This document shows, in pieces, positions 8,702 to 18,413 of a stretch of DNA of 64,000 nt. The DNA is taken from NCBI RefSeq assembly GCF_900113005.1, contig NZ_FONW01000001.1, positions 824,996 to 888,995 of the forward strand, given 5' to 3'. Made by a program: the position numbers and the translations under genes. Source of the stretch: Sunxiuqinia elliptica. Lineage in GTDB: Bacteria; Bacteroidota; Bacteroidia; Bacteroidales; Prolixibacteraceae. The notes beneath the pieces are model-generated. The model made no database searches. It was not told the DNA's origin and saw only the letters and a list, made by a program, of their open reading frames with translations. Within the stretch, counting starts at the first letter, position 1, and each line of letters starts with the position of its first letter.

Positions 8702-10807
8702 ATGAAACATTCCATTTATCTGTTAGCACTTGTGATTATGAGTTCATGTGCACAAAAACAATCAATTGACTATCCGGTTACCCAAAAAGAAGAGGTGAAA
8801 GATACCTACTTTGGGACCGAAGTGGCTGATCCTTATCGTTGGCTTGAAGATGATAATTCAGCTGAAACAGCAGCTTGGGTTGAGGCTCAAAATGAAGTGA
8901 CTTTTAACTATCTCGAGTCCTTGCCTTACCGGGCTGAGATCAAACAACAACTGACCGATTTGATGGATTACCCAAAACATGGGACTCCTTTTAAAGAGGC
9001 TGGAAAATATTATTTCTTTAAGAATGATGGGTTGCAAAACCAGAGTGTTTTGTATGCAACTGATGACTTGAGCAAAGAGCCAACCCTGGTGTTGGACCCA
9101 AATACCTTGTCGGAAGATGGCACCGTTGCATTGTCTGGGCTGGAGCTGTCAAAAGACGGCAAATACCTGGTTTACATGGTTGCGAAGTCTGGTTCCGATT
9201 GGAATGAGATCTTTGTTAAAGACTTGGAAACAGGGGAGTTGCTGGACGATCATATCGAGTGGGTGAAATTCTCGGGTTTGGCCTGGTACAACAACGGATT
9301 TTACTACAGCGCTTACGACAAACCAGAAGCAGGAACAGAGCTTTCCGAATCAAATCAATTCCAAAAGATCTACTACCACAAGTTGGGAACAGCTCAGCAG
9401 GAAGATCAATTGGTCATGGAAGATTCCGAAAAGCCCAAACGTATGTTTGGAGCAGGAATAACCGATGATAAACGCTTTTTGCTGGTTTCCATGAGTGAGG
9501 CTTCGCATGGGAATGCTTTGTCGGTAAAAGATTTGAGCAAGAAAGGTTCGGCTTATGTTCCGCTGATGGAAAAGCTGGATTACGAATTCCATGTGCAGGA
9601 TAACATTGGTGATGATTTGTATGTGTTGACCAATTATAGAGCACCGAAGTACCGGTTGCTGAAAATCAATATCAATCAGCCGGAAGAAGCCAATTGGGTG
9701 GAAACGATTCCCGAGCAGGACGAAGTGTTGCAAAGTGTGAGCTTTGTAGGCGGTAAAATTGTGGCTGAATTCATGAAAGATGCGCACAGCGTTGTTCATG
9801 TTTACCAATACGATGGCGCTTTGGATTACGAAATTGAACTGCCTGGAATTGGAAGCGTTGGATCATTCTCAGGCAAAAAGGATGAGCCGGTGGCATTCTA
9901 TAGCTACACCTCGTTCAATACTCCTGGAGAGATTTATCAATACAATTTCGACACCAAAGAAACCTCCTTGTTTTACCGTCCTGAGATCAAGTTCAACCCA
10001 GATGACTATGTGGTTAAGCAGGAATTCTTCAAATCGAAAGATGGTACACCGGTGCCGCTGTTTATTGTTCACAAAAAAGGAATTGAGCTTGATGGTAGCA
10101 ATCCAACCTTACTCTATGGCTATGGAGGTTTCAATATCAGTTTGACCCCTGGTTTTTCTCCTACACGAATGGTGTTTGTTGAGAATGGTGGTGTGTTTGT
10201 GATGGCCAACCTGCGTGGTGGTGGCGAATACGGAGAAGAGTGGCATCAGGCAGGAACCAAGTTAAACAAGCAAAATGTGTTTGATGATTTTATTGGTGCT
10301 GCAGAATACCTGATTGAGGAGAAATACACCTCAAGCAATAAGCTGGGAATCATGGGCGGTTCCAATGGCGGCTTGCTGGTTGGTGCCGTTACCAATCAGC
10401 GTCCGGACCTGTTTCAGGTGGCTTTGCCTGCGGTTGGCGTAATGGATATGTTGCGCTTCCATAAGTTCACCATTGGCTGGGCTTGGGCTGGAGATTACGG
10501 AACCAGCGAGGACAGCAAGGAAATGTTTGAGTATCTGCATGGCTATTCGCCTTATCACACCATAAAGTCGGGCGTTGATTATCCAGCAGTGTTGGTTACA
10601 ACAGCCGACCATGATGACCGGGTAGTGCCTGCGCATTCATTCAAATATATTGCACGCTTGCAGGAACTGCATACAGGATCAATGCCAACCTTGATTCGGA
10701 TTGACGTTAAAGCAGGGCACGGTGCCGGAAAACCAACCGCCAAGGTGATTGAAGAGTATGCTGACGTGTGGTCCTTCTTGTTCTATCATTTAGGAATGAA
10801 GATCTAA
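8702..10807 (+). CDS. Prolyl oligopeptidase family serine peptidase (S9A), lipoprotein
   Basis: The 701-residue enzyme cleaves peptides after proline (S9A family, EC 3.4.21.26). It has a lipoprotein signal (lipobox MSSC, Cys16), so it is probably anchored in the periplasm. After the leader comes the N-terminal segment YPVTQKEEV...DPYRWLED, then a beta-propeller (about 90-430) that limits access to large substrates, and the C-terminal alpha/beta-hydrolase domain. The catalytic triad is visible: Ser554 in GGSNGG, Asp638 in DHDDRVVP, and His673 in KAGHGAGKP. Length and motif positions match full-length members. It is a single-gene unit with a terminator directly before the next gene. Confidence 0.95.
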   Translation: MKHSIYLLALVIMSSCAQKQSIDYPVTQKEEVKDTYFGTEVADPYRWLEDDNSAETAAWVEAQNEVTFNYLESLPYRAEIKQQLTDLMDYPKHGTPFKEAGKYYFFKNDGLQNQSVLYATDDLSKEPTLVLDPNTLSEDGTVALSGLELSKDGKYLVYMVAKSGSDWNEIFVKDLETGELLDDHIEWVKFSGLAWYNNGFYYSAYDKPEAGTELSESNQFQKIYYHKLGTAQQEDQLVMEDSEKPKRMFGAGITDDKRFLLVSMSEASHGNALSVKDLSKKGSAYVPLMEKLDYEFHVQDNIGDDLYVLTNYRAPKYRLLKININQPEEANWVETIPEQDEVLQSVSFVGGKIVAEFMKDAHSVVHVYQYDGALDYEIELPGIGSVGSFSGKKDEPVAFYSYTSFNTPGEIYQYNFDTKETSLFYRPEIKFNPDDYVVKQEFFKSKDGTPVPLFIVHKKGIELDGSNPTLLYGYGGFNISLTPGFSPTRMVFVENGGVFVMANLRGGGEYGEEWHQAGTKLNKQNVFDDFIGAAEYLIEEKYTSSNKLGIMGGSNGGLLVGAVTNQRPDLFQVALPAVGVMDMLRFHKFTIGWAWAGDYGTSEDSKEMFEYLHGYSPYHTIKSGVDYPAVLVTTADHDDRVVPAHSFKYIARLQELHTGSMPTLIRIDVKAGHGAGKPTAKVIEEYADVWSFLFYHLGMKI

Positions 10808-10849
10808 TATTTGATGTAGCATTCCATCGAAAATATTGTACTTTTATTT

Positions 10850-10882
10850 CCCGGAGGTAACTCAACCTTCGGGATTTTTTTT
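10850..10882 (+). terminator. Rho-independent terminator after the prolyl oligopeptidase gene
   Basis: The stem CCCGGAGGT/ACCTTCGGG, with one G-T pair, is followed by TTTTTTTTG. It ends only a few bases before the start codon of the next gene, so it could also act in that gene's leader. Confidence 0.8.
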
Positions 10883-10885
10883 GTT

Positions 10886-11524
10886 ATGAAGATCAATTAC
10901 TTAGTTGTTGAAGGGAATATTGGGTCGGGCAAGACGACCTTGGTGAATAAGATTGCAAACGACTTTAAAGCGCGTACCGTGCTGGAGGGATTTGATGATA
11001 ATCCGTTTTTGCCTCGGTTTTACGAGGAGCGGGATAAGTTTGCCTTTCCGCTTGAGATGTCTTTTTTGGCGGACCGTTACAACCAGCTGAAGAACAATAT
11101 TCGGGAGTTTGAGTTGTTCAGCTCCTTTTTGGTGTCGGACTATTATTTTATGAAGTCGTTGATTTTTGCGCAAACCACCTTATCGCCCGATGAATACCTG
11201 CTTTACCAGCGTTTCTTCAATATCATTTATGAGAAGTTACCAAAACCCGACTTGTATGTTTATTTGCATGCCGATGTCGATAAGCTGATGAAAAATATTG
11301 CCGGCCGCGGACGGGATTATGAGAAGAACATGGATCCGGCCTATTTAGAGCAAATCCGAGAAGGATATTTTCGTTTTTTCAAGCAACAAACTGATTTCCC
11401 GATCTTGGTAATTGATACCAATAAAATAGACTTTGTTCAAGACGAAAATCACTACAAGCAATTGCTGGAGGTGATATTCGAAAGCGACTATCCATGTGGG
11501 ATTAACAGGGTTTTGATGGATTAA
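10886..11524 (+). CDS. Deoxynucleoside kinase family protein
   Basis: The 212-residue protein belongs to the dNK/dGK family (PF01712-type), which phosphorylates deoxynucleosides with ATP in the salvage of DNA precursors. The Walker A loop is at residues 10-18 (GNIGSGKTT). The substrate-site pattern LADRYNQL follows at about 62-69, and the LID-like GRGRDYEKNMDPAYLEQIREGY at about 137-158 carries the arginines that close on phosphate. The length is normal for bacterial members. The preference (dG/dA or dC/dT) cannot be read from the sequence. The start is 4 bp after the T-run of the upstream terminator, so the true promoter must overlap or lie before that hairpin. Confidence 0.9.
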   Translation: MKINYLVVEGNIGSGKTTLVNKIANDFKARTVLEGFDDNPFLPRFYEERDKFAFPLEMSFLADRYNQLKNNIREFELFSSFLVSDYYFMKSLIFAQTTLSPDEYLLYQRFFNIIYEKLPKPDLYVYLHADVDKLMKNIAGRGRDYEKNMDPAYLEQIREGYFRFFKQQTDFPILVIDTNKIDFVQDENHYKQLLEVIFESDYPCGINRVLMD

Positions 11525-11563
11525 AAAAGTAATCAATATTCTTTTATTTCATTAAAACATTGC

Positions 11564-11571
11564 TAATTTTG
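11564..11571 (+). promoter_or_regulatory. Candidate promoter -7 element for the TPR lipoprotein
   Basis: TAATTTTG fits TAnnTTTG. It would start transcription near 11578, downstream of the longest possible GTG start at 11571, which supports the ATG at 11622 as the true start. Confidence 0.45.
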
Positions 11572-11621
11572 TGAACAAGTACCGAATTAATACAAAATCA
11601 AATATTTTTAATACTGTCGAC

Positions 11622-13376
11622 ATGAGAAAATTTAGCTTTAAACCACTGGCCTTTTTTGCCTTGGCTGCAACTCTTTTGGCAGGCTGTTCAGGCTTGCAAA
11701 AGATGAAAAAGAATGCAGATCAAATCGATTTCAACGTAACTCCAGAGATTTTGGAAGCCCATGGTGGCGACGTGGATGTTGCAATTAACGGCCGTTTCCC
11801 TGCAAAATATTTTAATAAAAAAGCTACAGTAGTTGCTACTCCGGTATTGACTTACGAAGGTGGCGAAACTGCTTTTGAGCCTGTGACTCTTCAAGGTGAG
11901 AAAGTTGACGCGAACAACAAAGTGATTAGCTACACAAGCGGTGGCAACTTCGCGTATAAAGATGCTGTAGGTTACCAAGATGACATGCGTGTGTCTGACT
12001 TGGAAATCCGCATTACGGCTTCAAAAGGAGCTAAAAGCTTGGATTTTGAACCAATCAAAGTAGCAGATGGTGTACTGGCTACTTCAGAAATGGTGATCAA
12101 CTATCCAGCTCCAATCTTGGGTGTACAACGCGAGAAAAATACAACTGGTGTTTACGATCCTAACATCGACGAATTCCAACGCATTGTTCCTGATCAATAC
12201 GTAGCAGACATTCACTACTTGATCAACAGCTCTTATGTTCGCGGAACAGAGTTGAGAAACGAAGACCTTAAAGAACTTTACGCTTACACAAAAGACGCTT
12301 TTGAAGCTGAGCGCAAAGAATTGAAAAACGTTGAAGTTTCAGCTTACGCTTCTCCTGATGGAGAGTTGGACTGGAACACAAAATTGTCTCAACAACGTGA
12401 AAGCTCTTCAAACAAAGTTGTTGCAAGAGAATTGAAAAAATCTGATGTTGAAGCAGAATTGAGAACTAAGTTCACTCCAGAAGACTGGGATGGATTCAAA
12501 GAAATGATGGAAAAATCAAACATCCAAGATAAAGAGTTGATCTTGCGTGTTCTTTCTATGTATTCTGATCCTGAAGTTCGCGAGCGCGAAATCAGAAACT
12601 TGTCTCAAGCGTTTACAGTTGTTGCTGACGAAATTCTTCCAAAATTGCGTCGTGCTAAAATTGCTGCTAATGTTGACCTGATTGGTAAAACTGACGAAGA
12701 GATTGCTGCTTTGGCTGACTCTGACCCAGCTTCATTGAACCCAGCTGAATTGCTTTACGCTGCTACTTTGACAACTGACAAAAACAAAAAACTGGCTATC
12801 TATAACTCTTTCATCAAAGTTTATCCAAAAGACTGGAGAGGATATAACAACGCTGGTATGGTATTGGCACAACAAGGTAAATTTGCTGATGCAAAACCAT
12901 TGTTCGAAAAAGCTGAAGGTTTGGCAAGCAACGAACCAATCATCAAAAACAACTTGGGTGCTGTAGCTCTTCGCGAAGGCGATATCGCAAAAGCGGAGTC
13001 TTTGTTCGGTGCTGCTTCAGGTGCTGGCGACGAAGTGAACTACAACTTGGGAATCGTAGCTCTGAAAAAAGGCGAGTATGACAAAGCCGTTAAATTGTTC
13101 GGCGATAGCGATTCTCCAAACGTAGGTTTGGCTAAAATCCTTTCTGGTGACAACAACGGTGCTTTGAAATCATTGGATAACTGCACTTGGGAAGGCTGCT
13201 ACATGAAAGAATACTTCAAAGCAGTTGTAGGTGCTCGTACAGCTAAAGAAAACTTGATGTACGAAAGCCTTGAAAACGCGGTTAAAATGAAACCAGAATT
13301 GAAAGAAAAAGCAGCTACCGATATGGAATTTGCAAAATATTGGGACGCTCCTAAATTTCAAGCGATTGTTAAGTAA
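11622..13376 (+). CDS. TPR lipoprotein with OmpA-like segment, probably highly expressed
   Basis: The 584-residue protein begins with a lipoprotein signal (LLAGC, Cys22), so it is anchored in an envelope membrane. A beta-rich N-terminal half contains, at about residues 225-265, the pattern VEVSAYASPDGELDWNTKLSQQR, which resembles the peptidoglycan-binding OmpA C-terminal family (a Y/S-x-DG turn, then N..LS..R). The second half holds at least three tetratricopeptide repeats (about 405-510; AELLYAA, KDWRGYNNAGMVLAQQGKFADA, IIKNNLGAVALREGD). The codon choice is strongly biased, as in abundant envelope proteins. A likely role is a structural or assembly protein of the cell envelope; the exact function is unknown. 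It forms a single-gene unit with its own promoter and terminator. Confidence 0.8.
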   Translation: MRKFSFKPLAFFALAATLLAGCSGLQKMKKNADQIDFNVTPEILEAHGGDVDVAINGRFPAKYFNKKATVVATPVLTYEGGETAFEPVTLQGEKVDANNKVISYTSGGNFAYKDAVGYQDDMRVSDLEIRITASKGAKSLDFEPIKVADGVLATSEMVINYPAPILGVQREKNTTGVYDPNIDEFQRIVPDQYVADIHYLINSSYVRGTELRNEDLKELYAYTKDAFEAERKELKNVEVSAYASPDGELDWNTKLSQQRESSSNKVVARELKKSDVEAELRTKFTPEDWDGFKEMMEKSNIQDKELILRVLSMYSDPEVREREIRNLSQAFTVVADEILPKLRRAKIAANVDLIGKTDEEIAALADSDPASLNPAELLYAATLTTDKNKKLAIYNSFIKVYPKDWRGYNNAGMVLAQQGKFADAKPLFEKAEGLASNEPIIKNNLGAVALREGDIAKAESLFGAASGAGDEVNYNLGIVALKKGEYDKAVKLFGDSDSPNVGLAKILSGDNNGALKSLDNCTWEGCYMKEYFKAVVGARTAKENLMYESLENAVKMKPELKEKAATDMEFAKYWDAPKFQAIVK

Positions 13377-13397
13377 TTAGAAGATATTACCAACTAG

Positions 13398-13427
13398 AAA
13401 GCGGCTTCGAAAGAGGCCGCTTTTTTT
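13398..13427 (+). terminator. Rho-independent terminator of the TPR lipoprotein gene
   Basis: The stem AAGCGGC/GCCGCTT is followed by seven T residues, 22 bp after the stop. The 225 bp from here to 13652 hold no gene that I can see. Confidence 0.9.
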
Positions 13428-13652
13428 ATGTCCTGATTTCCGGGAAATTGGTCGAATTTGAACGTGATTTCTTTCTAAGGAGCGTTTCTTTCAAGGCTTG
13501 GTATAGATGCTTGATGGACTTTCGCTTGGGAAGAGATCTTCGAGATGGTTAGTGGCCTGTCGACAAACGATAGAAACATCTTTGAATCGTGCATTCGTCT
13601 TGGAGCGAGACAAACAACTCTCGGAGTCTGGAATTAAACTGGATGCCGTTTT

Positions 13653-15620
13653 TTAGGATTGAGAACTTGTGTCGTTTGGCAGGAAGATGCTAAAGATTGT
13701 TCCTTTTCCGGGAGCAGACTCCACACTTATCCATCCTTGATGCAGGGTAATCAGTTCACGGCAGATGTTCAGCCCGATGCCAGTTCCCGGTTCGCCATTG
13801 GTGCCGGGTACTGATTTTCCAAATTGGTTATTGAAAAGCTGGTCTTGCTGTTCTTCGGTCATTCCCTTTCCTTGATCGGCTATGGAGATGCATAGATTGT
13901 TTGCGCTTTGAAACGAGCTTATTTGGATGGACTGCCCCGGGTGGCTGTACTTTATGGCATTCGAGATGATGTTACGCAGAACAATCTCAATCATCTTTTC
14001 ATCGGCTGTAACTGTTTTCTGCCTGAGCTTTGTTTGAAGGCTTAGGTTTTTGAGATGCAGCTGTGCGCTAAGTTCGCTTTGGATGGATTGGAGAAGCTCG
14101 TCGAGAGAAAATAGCCTGGGGTAACTTTTGACCTTTCGTATGCTAAAGGCCGAGAAATTTAAGAGATTGTCAAGCAAGGCATTGGTACTATGTGTTTGCT
14201 CTTCGAGCCGGATGAAGAACTCCTTCTTTTCGGCTTGACTGAGTTCGCCGGATTTCAGTAAGTCAATGTATTGGATGATCGCAATGAATGGATTCCGCAG
14301 GTCGTGTGAGATGATGGAGATGAGTTTGTCTTTTCCGGCATTGAGAGCTGCGAGCTCTTTATTCAAACGATTGGTGCTGTAATTCTTCCAGACGAGCACT
14401 TTTACCAGCACCAGAATCAGGGCCAATAAAAGTAGGAGGTAAATGTGTTCTCGTTTTTTGCTTTTGATCTCTTCCTGAGCTTGGTTTAAATCTGCTTGAA
14501 CGGCCTGTTTTTGGCTAACCTCATTTAAAATTTCAAACTGGCGAACCAGATCAAGGGAATCTTGCAGGGCGATGTATTGGTCAATCAAACTGGCAGGGGG
14601 AATATCTTCTTCCAAGAAACTATAAAACTGAAGCCGGGTTTTATAAACGTCAAGAATACGGGCTGGGGCTCCCAGCTTTTGGGCGAGTTTAAAAGCTTGC
14701 TCCAGCGTGTTCTCTCCGGCTTTACGTTCCTGGGTTTTTCCGTACAATAACGCTTTGGCCAGGTAAACTTTAAATAAGCCGTTTTTATCTTGTCGTTGTT
14801 TAAAGAGCTCTTCGGCTTGTAAGTAGCTGCTCAATGCACGTTCATAGTCTCCTTGGAAGAACTGAATTCCTCCGATCTTCTTAAGGGTACTGGCTTCAAA
14901 AGTTTTGTTTTTCATTTGGCGAGTTAAGGCCAAGTCCTTTTCGTACACCTTACGAGCTTGATCGTATTTTCCTTGCTGGGTCAACACCTGGGCCTGACCA
15001 ATATGCGCTGTTGATACAATGTTTTGAGTCTGATGTTCGGGGTAGCCGTCGATGGCTAGCTGATAGTAGGCTAGTGCTTGTTGGTAGTTTTTTTGCTTCA
15101 GCTGAGCATCCGCCAGGTTGAGATAGGCATAGGCTTTCCCCTCTGCGTTGTTGAGCAGGGTAAAATAGTGTAGTGAGCTGTCGGCATAGGCCTGCGCCAA
15201 TGGAATGTTGCCCGTTAAGTTGTAAATGTCTCCCAAGTTATTAAATGCATAGCCCAGCTGAATCGAATCGTTGGCTTTTAAGGCCAGTTCGTAAGCCTTG
15301 TTCATGTAGAAAAGGGCAGCAGGAACTTCCGATTGGTAAAAGAGCAGGGTTACTGCTAAGTAGTTGGAGTATTGAGCAGCCTCCGATAAGTAGCCTAAGC
15401 TGTCAGCCAGTGTGATGGCCTTTTGCCCGCAGGCGATGGATTGAGCACGGTCAGCTTCGCGTAGGAGCCAACAGTTTTTCCCTAAATAATGAATTTGCTC
15501 GCGATGGTTGAGTTGCTTCAACCTGGACTGAATACTATCGGCGATAGTAACAGTTGGTTCGAGAGCATGGGTTGAACAATAAAATAAAAGGCCTAAAAGC
15601 GTATACAGCGTACTTTTCAT
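13653..15620 (-). CDS. Sensor histidine kinase with periplasmic TPR domain
   Basis: The 655-residue membrane kinase starts with a signal peptide (1-19). A long run of tetratricopeptide repeats follows (about 35-330; for example ALYYMNKAYELALKA, LAYYQLAIDGYPE), then a coiled region and one membrane segment (about 393-412, IYLLLLLALILVLVKVLVW). The kinase core has the H-box ISHDLRNPF (phospho-acceptor His439), the N-box NIISNAIKYSHPG, and the G-boxes ADQGKGM and GTGIGLNI. The TPR part would face the periplasm and sense a protein or peptide ligand. No response regulator lies beside it, so it is an orphan kinase or signals to a distant regulator. The gene is monocistronic on the minus strand. Confidence 0.92.
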   Translation of the reverse strand: MKSTLYTLLGLLFYCSTHALEPTVTIADSIQSRLKQLNHREQIHYLGKNCWLLREADRAQSIACGQKAITLADSLGYLSEAAQYSNYLAVTLLFYQSEVPAALFYMNKAYELALKANDSIQLGYAFNNLGDIYNLTGNIPLAQAYADSSLHYFTLLNNAEGKAYAYLNLADAQLKQKNYQQALAYYQLAIDGYPEHQTQNIVSTAHIGQAQVLTQQGKYDQARKVYEKDLALTRQMKNKTFEASTLKKIGGIQFFQGDYERALSSYLQAEELFKQRQDKNGLFKVYLAKALLYGKTQERKAGENTLEQAFKLAQKLGAPARILDVYKTRLQFYSFLEEDIPPASLIDQYIALQDSLDLVRQFEILNEVSQKQAVQADLNQAQEEIKSKKREHIYLLLLLALILVLVKVLVWKNYSTNRLNKELAALNAGKDKLISIISHDLRNPFIAIIQYIDLLKSGELSQAEKKEFFIRLEEQTHSTNALLDNLLNFSAFSIRKVKSYPRLFSLDELLQSIQSELSAQLHLKNLSLQTKLRQKTVTADEKMIEIVLRNIISNAIKYSHPGQSIQISSFQSANNLCISIADQGKGMTEEQQDQLFNNQFGKSVPGTNGEPGTGIGLNICRELITLHQGWISVESAPGKGTIFSIFLPNDTSSQS

Positions 15621-15702
15621 GCAGTTATGTCCGAATCAGCAATTTTTTCAAGCTGTTAAAATAGCAAAAATCAGCGAGACCTTCTTTCGCAGGTCGCATA
15701 AC

Positions 15703-15742
15703 AAAAAGCAGGCTGCCGGATAACGAGTCCAACAGCCTGCTT
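15703..15742 (-). terminator. Rho-independent terminator of the barrel/propeller operon
   Basis: On the minus strand the stem AAGCAGGCTG/CAGCCTGCTT is followed by TTTG, 21 bp after the stop of the propeller lipoprotein. Confidence 0.85.
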
Positions 15743-15762
15743 CTGTTTGCAAAAAATAACTG

Positions 15763-17214
15763 TTAGTTCGAGAGGTCAAACTCTTCGAACGACCATTGTG
15801 TGTTGTTCCATTCTTCCGTTAAGCAGCGAATGGCAAAGAGCTTATCTCCTGCTTCGTTCGAAAAGATAAACCGGACAAAGTGCTGAGCGATTCGTTGCGA
15901 ATCCAATAATTTTTTGGAAGGCTCCAAGGTCCGCCTTAAGCTTAAACCATCGGAGCTAAATTCCTGAATCATTGAAGGAGAGTAGTAGCTCGTGCTATTT
16001 GGCCAATTATCGGAGGTGGCAATGAAAAAGCTTTTGGAGACATCGTTTTCATCGACATGAGTAACATTCGAATTGGCCAGTTCTATCGTTCCATATTGAT
16101 TGAATCCATCAATTGAGTTGTTTACTTCCGGATCGTAGGCTGGGATAAAGAATACATTTCCTCTTGAGTCGATAAATCGCTTGCCATCATTGGTGGGCCA
16201 GATACCAACAACACTTTCGTGCCAATAGGACATGGAGTCTTTCGGAATGCCCTGGCTGATGTCAAATAAAAGGACCCCAGAAGGTGAAACTTGTGTGCGT
16301 GTGGCTAGTAAGCGAGGTTCTCCTTTCACTCTTTTTATGATTGTTTTCTCATAAAAATCATGATAGGGTTTAAATCCTTTGGAGATCAGTTCTTCCGTTT
16401 CGAGATTAAGAATGCGCATGTTTCTGTCATTTTCCCCACCCGGAGAAATATAGCATAAGTTGTTTTCGCCTATGGCCAGGTCGAAGGGAATGCAGTTGAG
16501 TGCATAGGTCTGAAGCAGTTCCATATTGTCGAGCTGAAAAGCCGCAAGGAAGGCGGTAGTATAGCCCACCAGGAGTTTGTTATCCTCGGTTAATTCCAGG
16601 CAATTGGGTACTTTGTCCATCGCCACCACCGATTCGGCTCCTGTGCGCGTATCATAAATTAGCAGCTGATCCGGATTTTTGGTGGCAATAATCATCCGAT
16701 CGCTGGCTTTGTCGTATGCCGCATCAACCACTATTCCCTGAAAATAGGTGGTAACTCCTTCATCCACCACTGGCGTTTCGCCGCCGTCATCGGGATCTTC
16801 TCCGCCAGTATCCGGATTTTCTCCGGGATTTTCAGTTTCAATGTTGCCGTAAACTACCTGAATGCGGTAATAGCCGACTCCCTTAATGGCAACAATCAAT
16901 TCCGCCTCATAAGTCCCTGTTGCGGTAAAGTAATCAGGGTAGGAGACTGAGTAGTTGAGGGTGGTCATGCCGTTGGTAAATTTTCCCTCAACAGGATCCA
17001 GCTGCATCCATTTAGGCTGGCTGCGAAGAAAGAACGTGTGGTTAGCCCCTTCCGGAATATTTAAGGTAATGGTCCCAGAAGGTAGGCTATCGGAAATGAA
17101 CAGCGGCATTTCGTTGGAGAAGATTGGAATATTTTCTTCTTGCAGAAAGTCGTTGCTGCACGCGCCCAGCGTAAAAAGCAGGATTCCCAATATTAGTTTG
17201 GCAAGTGTCTTCAT
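15763..17214 (-). CDS. Lipoprotein with Ig-like N-domain and beta-propeller
   Basis: The 483-residue lipoprotein (lipobox LGAC, Cys19) has an N-terminal beta-sandwich resembling a BACON-like module (about 35-125, PKWMQLDPVEGKF). An acidic Pro/Gly/Asp-rich linker follows (about 128-152), then blades of a beta-propeller (about 155-480) with recurring patterns such as DRMIIATKNPDQLLIYDTRTG and KLLVGYTTAFLAAFQL. This fits an extracellular binding protein tethered to the outer membrane. No catalytic residues are evident. It is the second gene of an operon, 26 bp after the gene for a small outer-membrane barrel, so the two may act together at the surface. The ligand is unknown. Confidence 0.75.
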   Translation of the reverse strand: MKTLAKLILGILLFTLGACSNDFLQEENIPIFSNEMPLFISDSLPSGTITLNIPEGANHTFFLRSQPKWMQLDPVEGKFTNGMTTLNYSVSYPDYFTATGTYEAELIVAIKGVGYYRIQVVYGNIETENPGENPDTGGEDPDDGGETPVVDEGVTTYFQGIVVDAAYDKASDRMIIATKNPDQLLIYDTRTGAESVVAMDKVPNCLELTEDNKLLVGYTTAFLAAFQLDNMELLQTYALNCIPFDLAIGENNLCYISPGGENDRNMRILNLETEELISKGFKPYHDFYEKTIIKRVKGEPRLLATRTQVSPSGVLLFDISQGIPKDSMSYWHESVVGIWPTNDGKRFIDSRGNVFFIPAYDPEVNNSIDGFNQYGTIELANSNVTHVDENDVSKSFFIATSDNWPNSTSYYSPSMIQEFSSDGLSLRRTLEPSKKLLDSQRIAQHFVRFIFSNEAGDKLFAIRCLTEEWNNTQWSFEEFDLSN

Positions 17215-17240
17215 GAGTTTTTGTTTTTAATCCGTGGTCA

Positions 17241-18134
17241 TTAAAAATAAAAGCGTAAGCCGGTTGACAGATCCAGGGCACTTATGCTCTGCTGTTCATC
17301 CTCATCGAGCTTGATGGTGTCGCTGGTATAGCCATTGTCCATTTTTACCTTGTTTAGCTTGGAGGCAAACAGGTTGGCACTAAGTCCAATCGAGATTTTG
17401 GGAGTTACGAAATACTCCAGCCCAAGTTCAGTCGTTAGGGCCAAGGCTTCGCCAGTAAACAACAGGTTCCCTTCCAAAATCTCCGCCTCATCACGGTAAA
17501 AAGCAACTCCGGCAGAGATAAGGGCTGACAATTGCAACTTTTTGTTGATGGTGAGACTTTGTTGCGAAAGCACGGAGGCCCCAACATAGTTGATGTACAT
17601 GCGTTCAGTCATCTGCCCATGGTACAGGTGGTTTCCATCCTGCGGGTCAAGGGTGATCCTCAGGTCCGCATCGGAATACATGAGGCGGTACTGCAAGCCC
17701 ACGCCTACCGTTGGGTTAACCATCCGGTGAATGCTGGCAGAACTTTGCCAGCCCAGCATAAACTGGTCGTGGTAATCATCAATTTGCGCTTGCGTTAGGC
17801 CCTGTTCTTGCATATCCTTCCGACTGTCATCGGTGGTGCCCAGCTGGTAGGCAATCCCGCCAGAAACTGACAGACGCCACTTCTTCCAATCGGATTGGAT
17901 AAAGGCAATGGGGCCGGTATCCTCCGACCGGATAAGCTGACTGACCTGCTCTTGCTTGAGCTTGCCCTGCGTTTCAATGCCTTGTTGTTGTAGGGTGAAA
18001 TGAATCCAACGCCCGGAACTTTTAGTTACCTGGCAGTCGATGGTATCTCCGGAAACAGTAACAATCCGGTCTTGTGCCTGCCCCGCTAGGACGATGCCAA
18101 GCAGCAGCAGCGAAAACAGCATTATTTTCTTCAT
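17241..18134 (-). CDS. Outer-membrane beta-barrel protein
   Basis: The 297-residue protein has a signal peptide (MKKIMLFSLLLLGIVLAGQAQ), a short N-terminal soluble part of about 70 residues, and then alternating amphipathic strands ending in the aromatic LRFYF, a typical C-terminal barrel signature. The ATG at 18134 is preferred over an upstream in-frame start at 18185 because it gives a proper signal peptide. It is the first gene of a two-gene operon with the propeller lipoprotein. It may form a small barrel of about 8 to 10 strands. Its function is not known; the context suggests a surface complex. Confidence 0.75.
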   Translation of the reverse strand: MKKIMLFSLLLLGIVLAGQAQDRIVTVSGDTIDCQVTKSSGRWIHFTLQQQGIETQGKLKQEQVSQLIRSEDTGPIAFIQSDWKKWRLSVSGGIAYQLGTTDDSRKDMQEQGLTQAQIDDYHDQFMLGWQSSASIHRMVNPTVGVGLQYRLMYSDADLRITLDPQDGNHLYHGQMTERMYINYVGASVLSQQSLTINKKLQLSALISAGVAFYRDEAEILEGNLLFTGEALALTTELGLEYFVTPKISIGLSANLFASKLNKVKMDNGYTSDTIKLDEDEQQSISALDLSTGLRFYF

Positions 18135-18244
18135 AGAAATGGGTGTTGTTGGTGTTTGTTGTTTATTCGTTTCCGCCAGCAGCAAGCTCCTAAGTTGCTC
18201 CTTTGGTGAATAGCAAGGGCCTGACTGCTTGGGAAAAGAAAGTT

Positions 18245-18252
18245 CAAATATA
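18245..18252 (-). promoter_or_regulatory. Candidate promoter -7 element for the barrel/propeller operon
   Basis: Minus-strand TATATTTG fits TAnnTTTG, about 110 bp upstream of the start at 18134. No well-spaced -33 element was found. Confidence 0.35.
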
Positions 18253-18413
18253 CATAAAAAGGAATACGATAGTTTAAAAGAATTATTGTCCCAAACGAAT
18301 AATTATTTAGACTCAATAAACGGATAGAGTCCATAGGCTTATCGAAGGCTTACTTCCTGGAGTTTTACCACCCCAACATCTCCTGCTGCCCAAACTTTTG
18401 CTAATTTTAAGGC

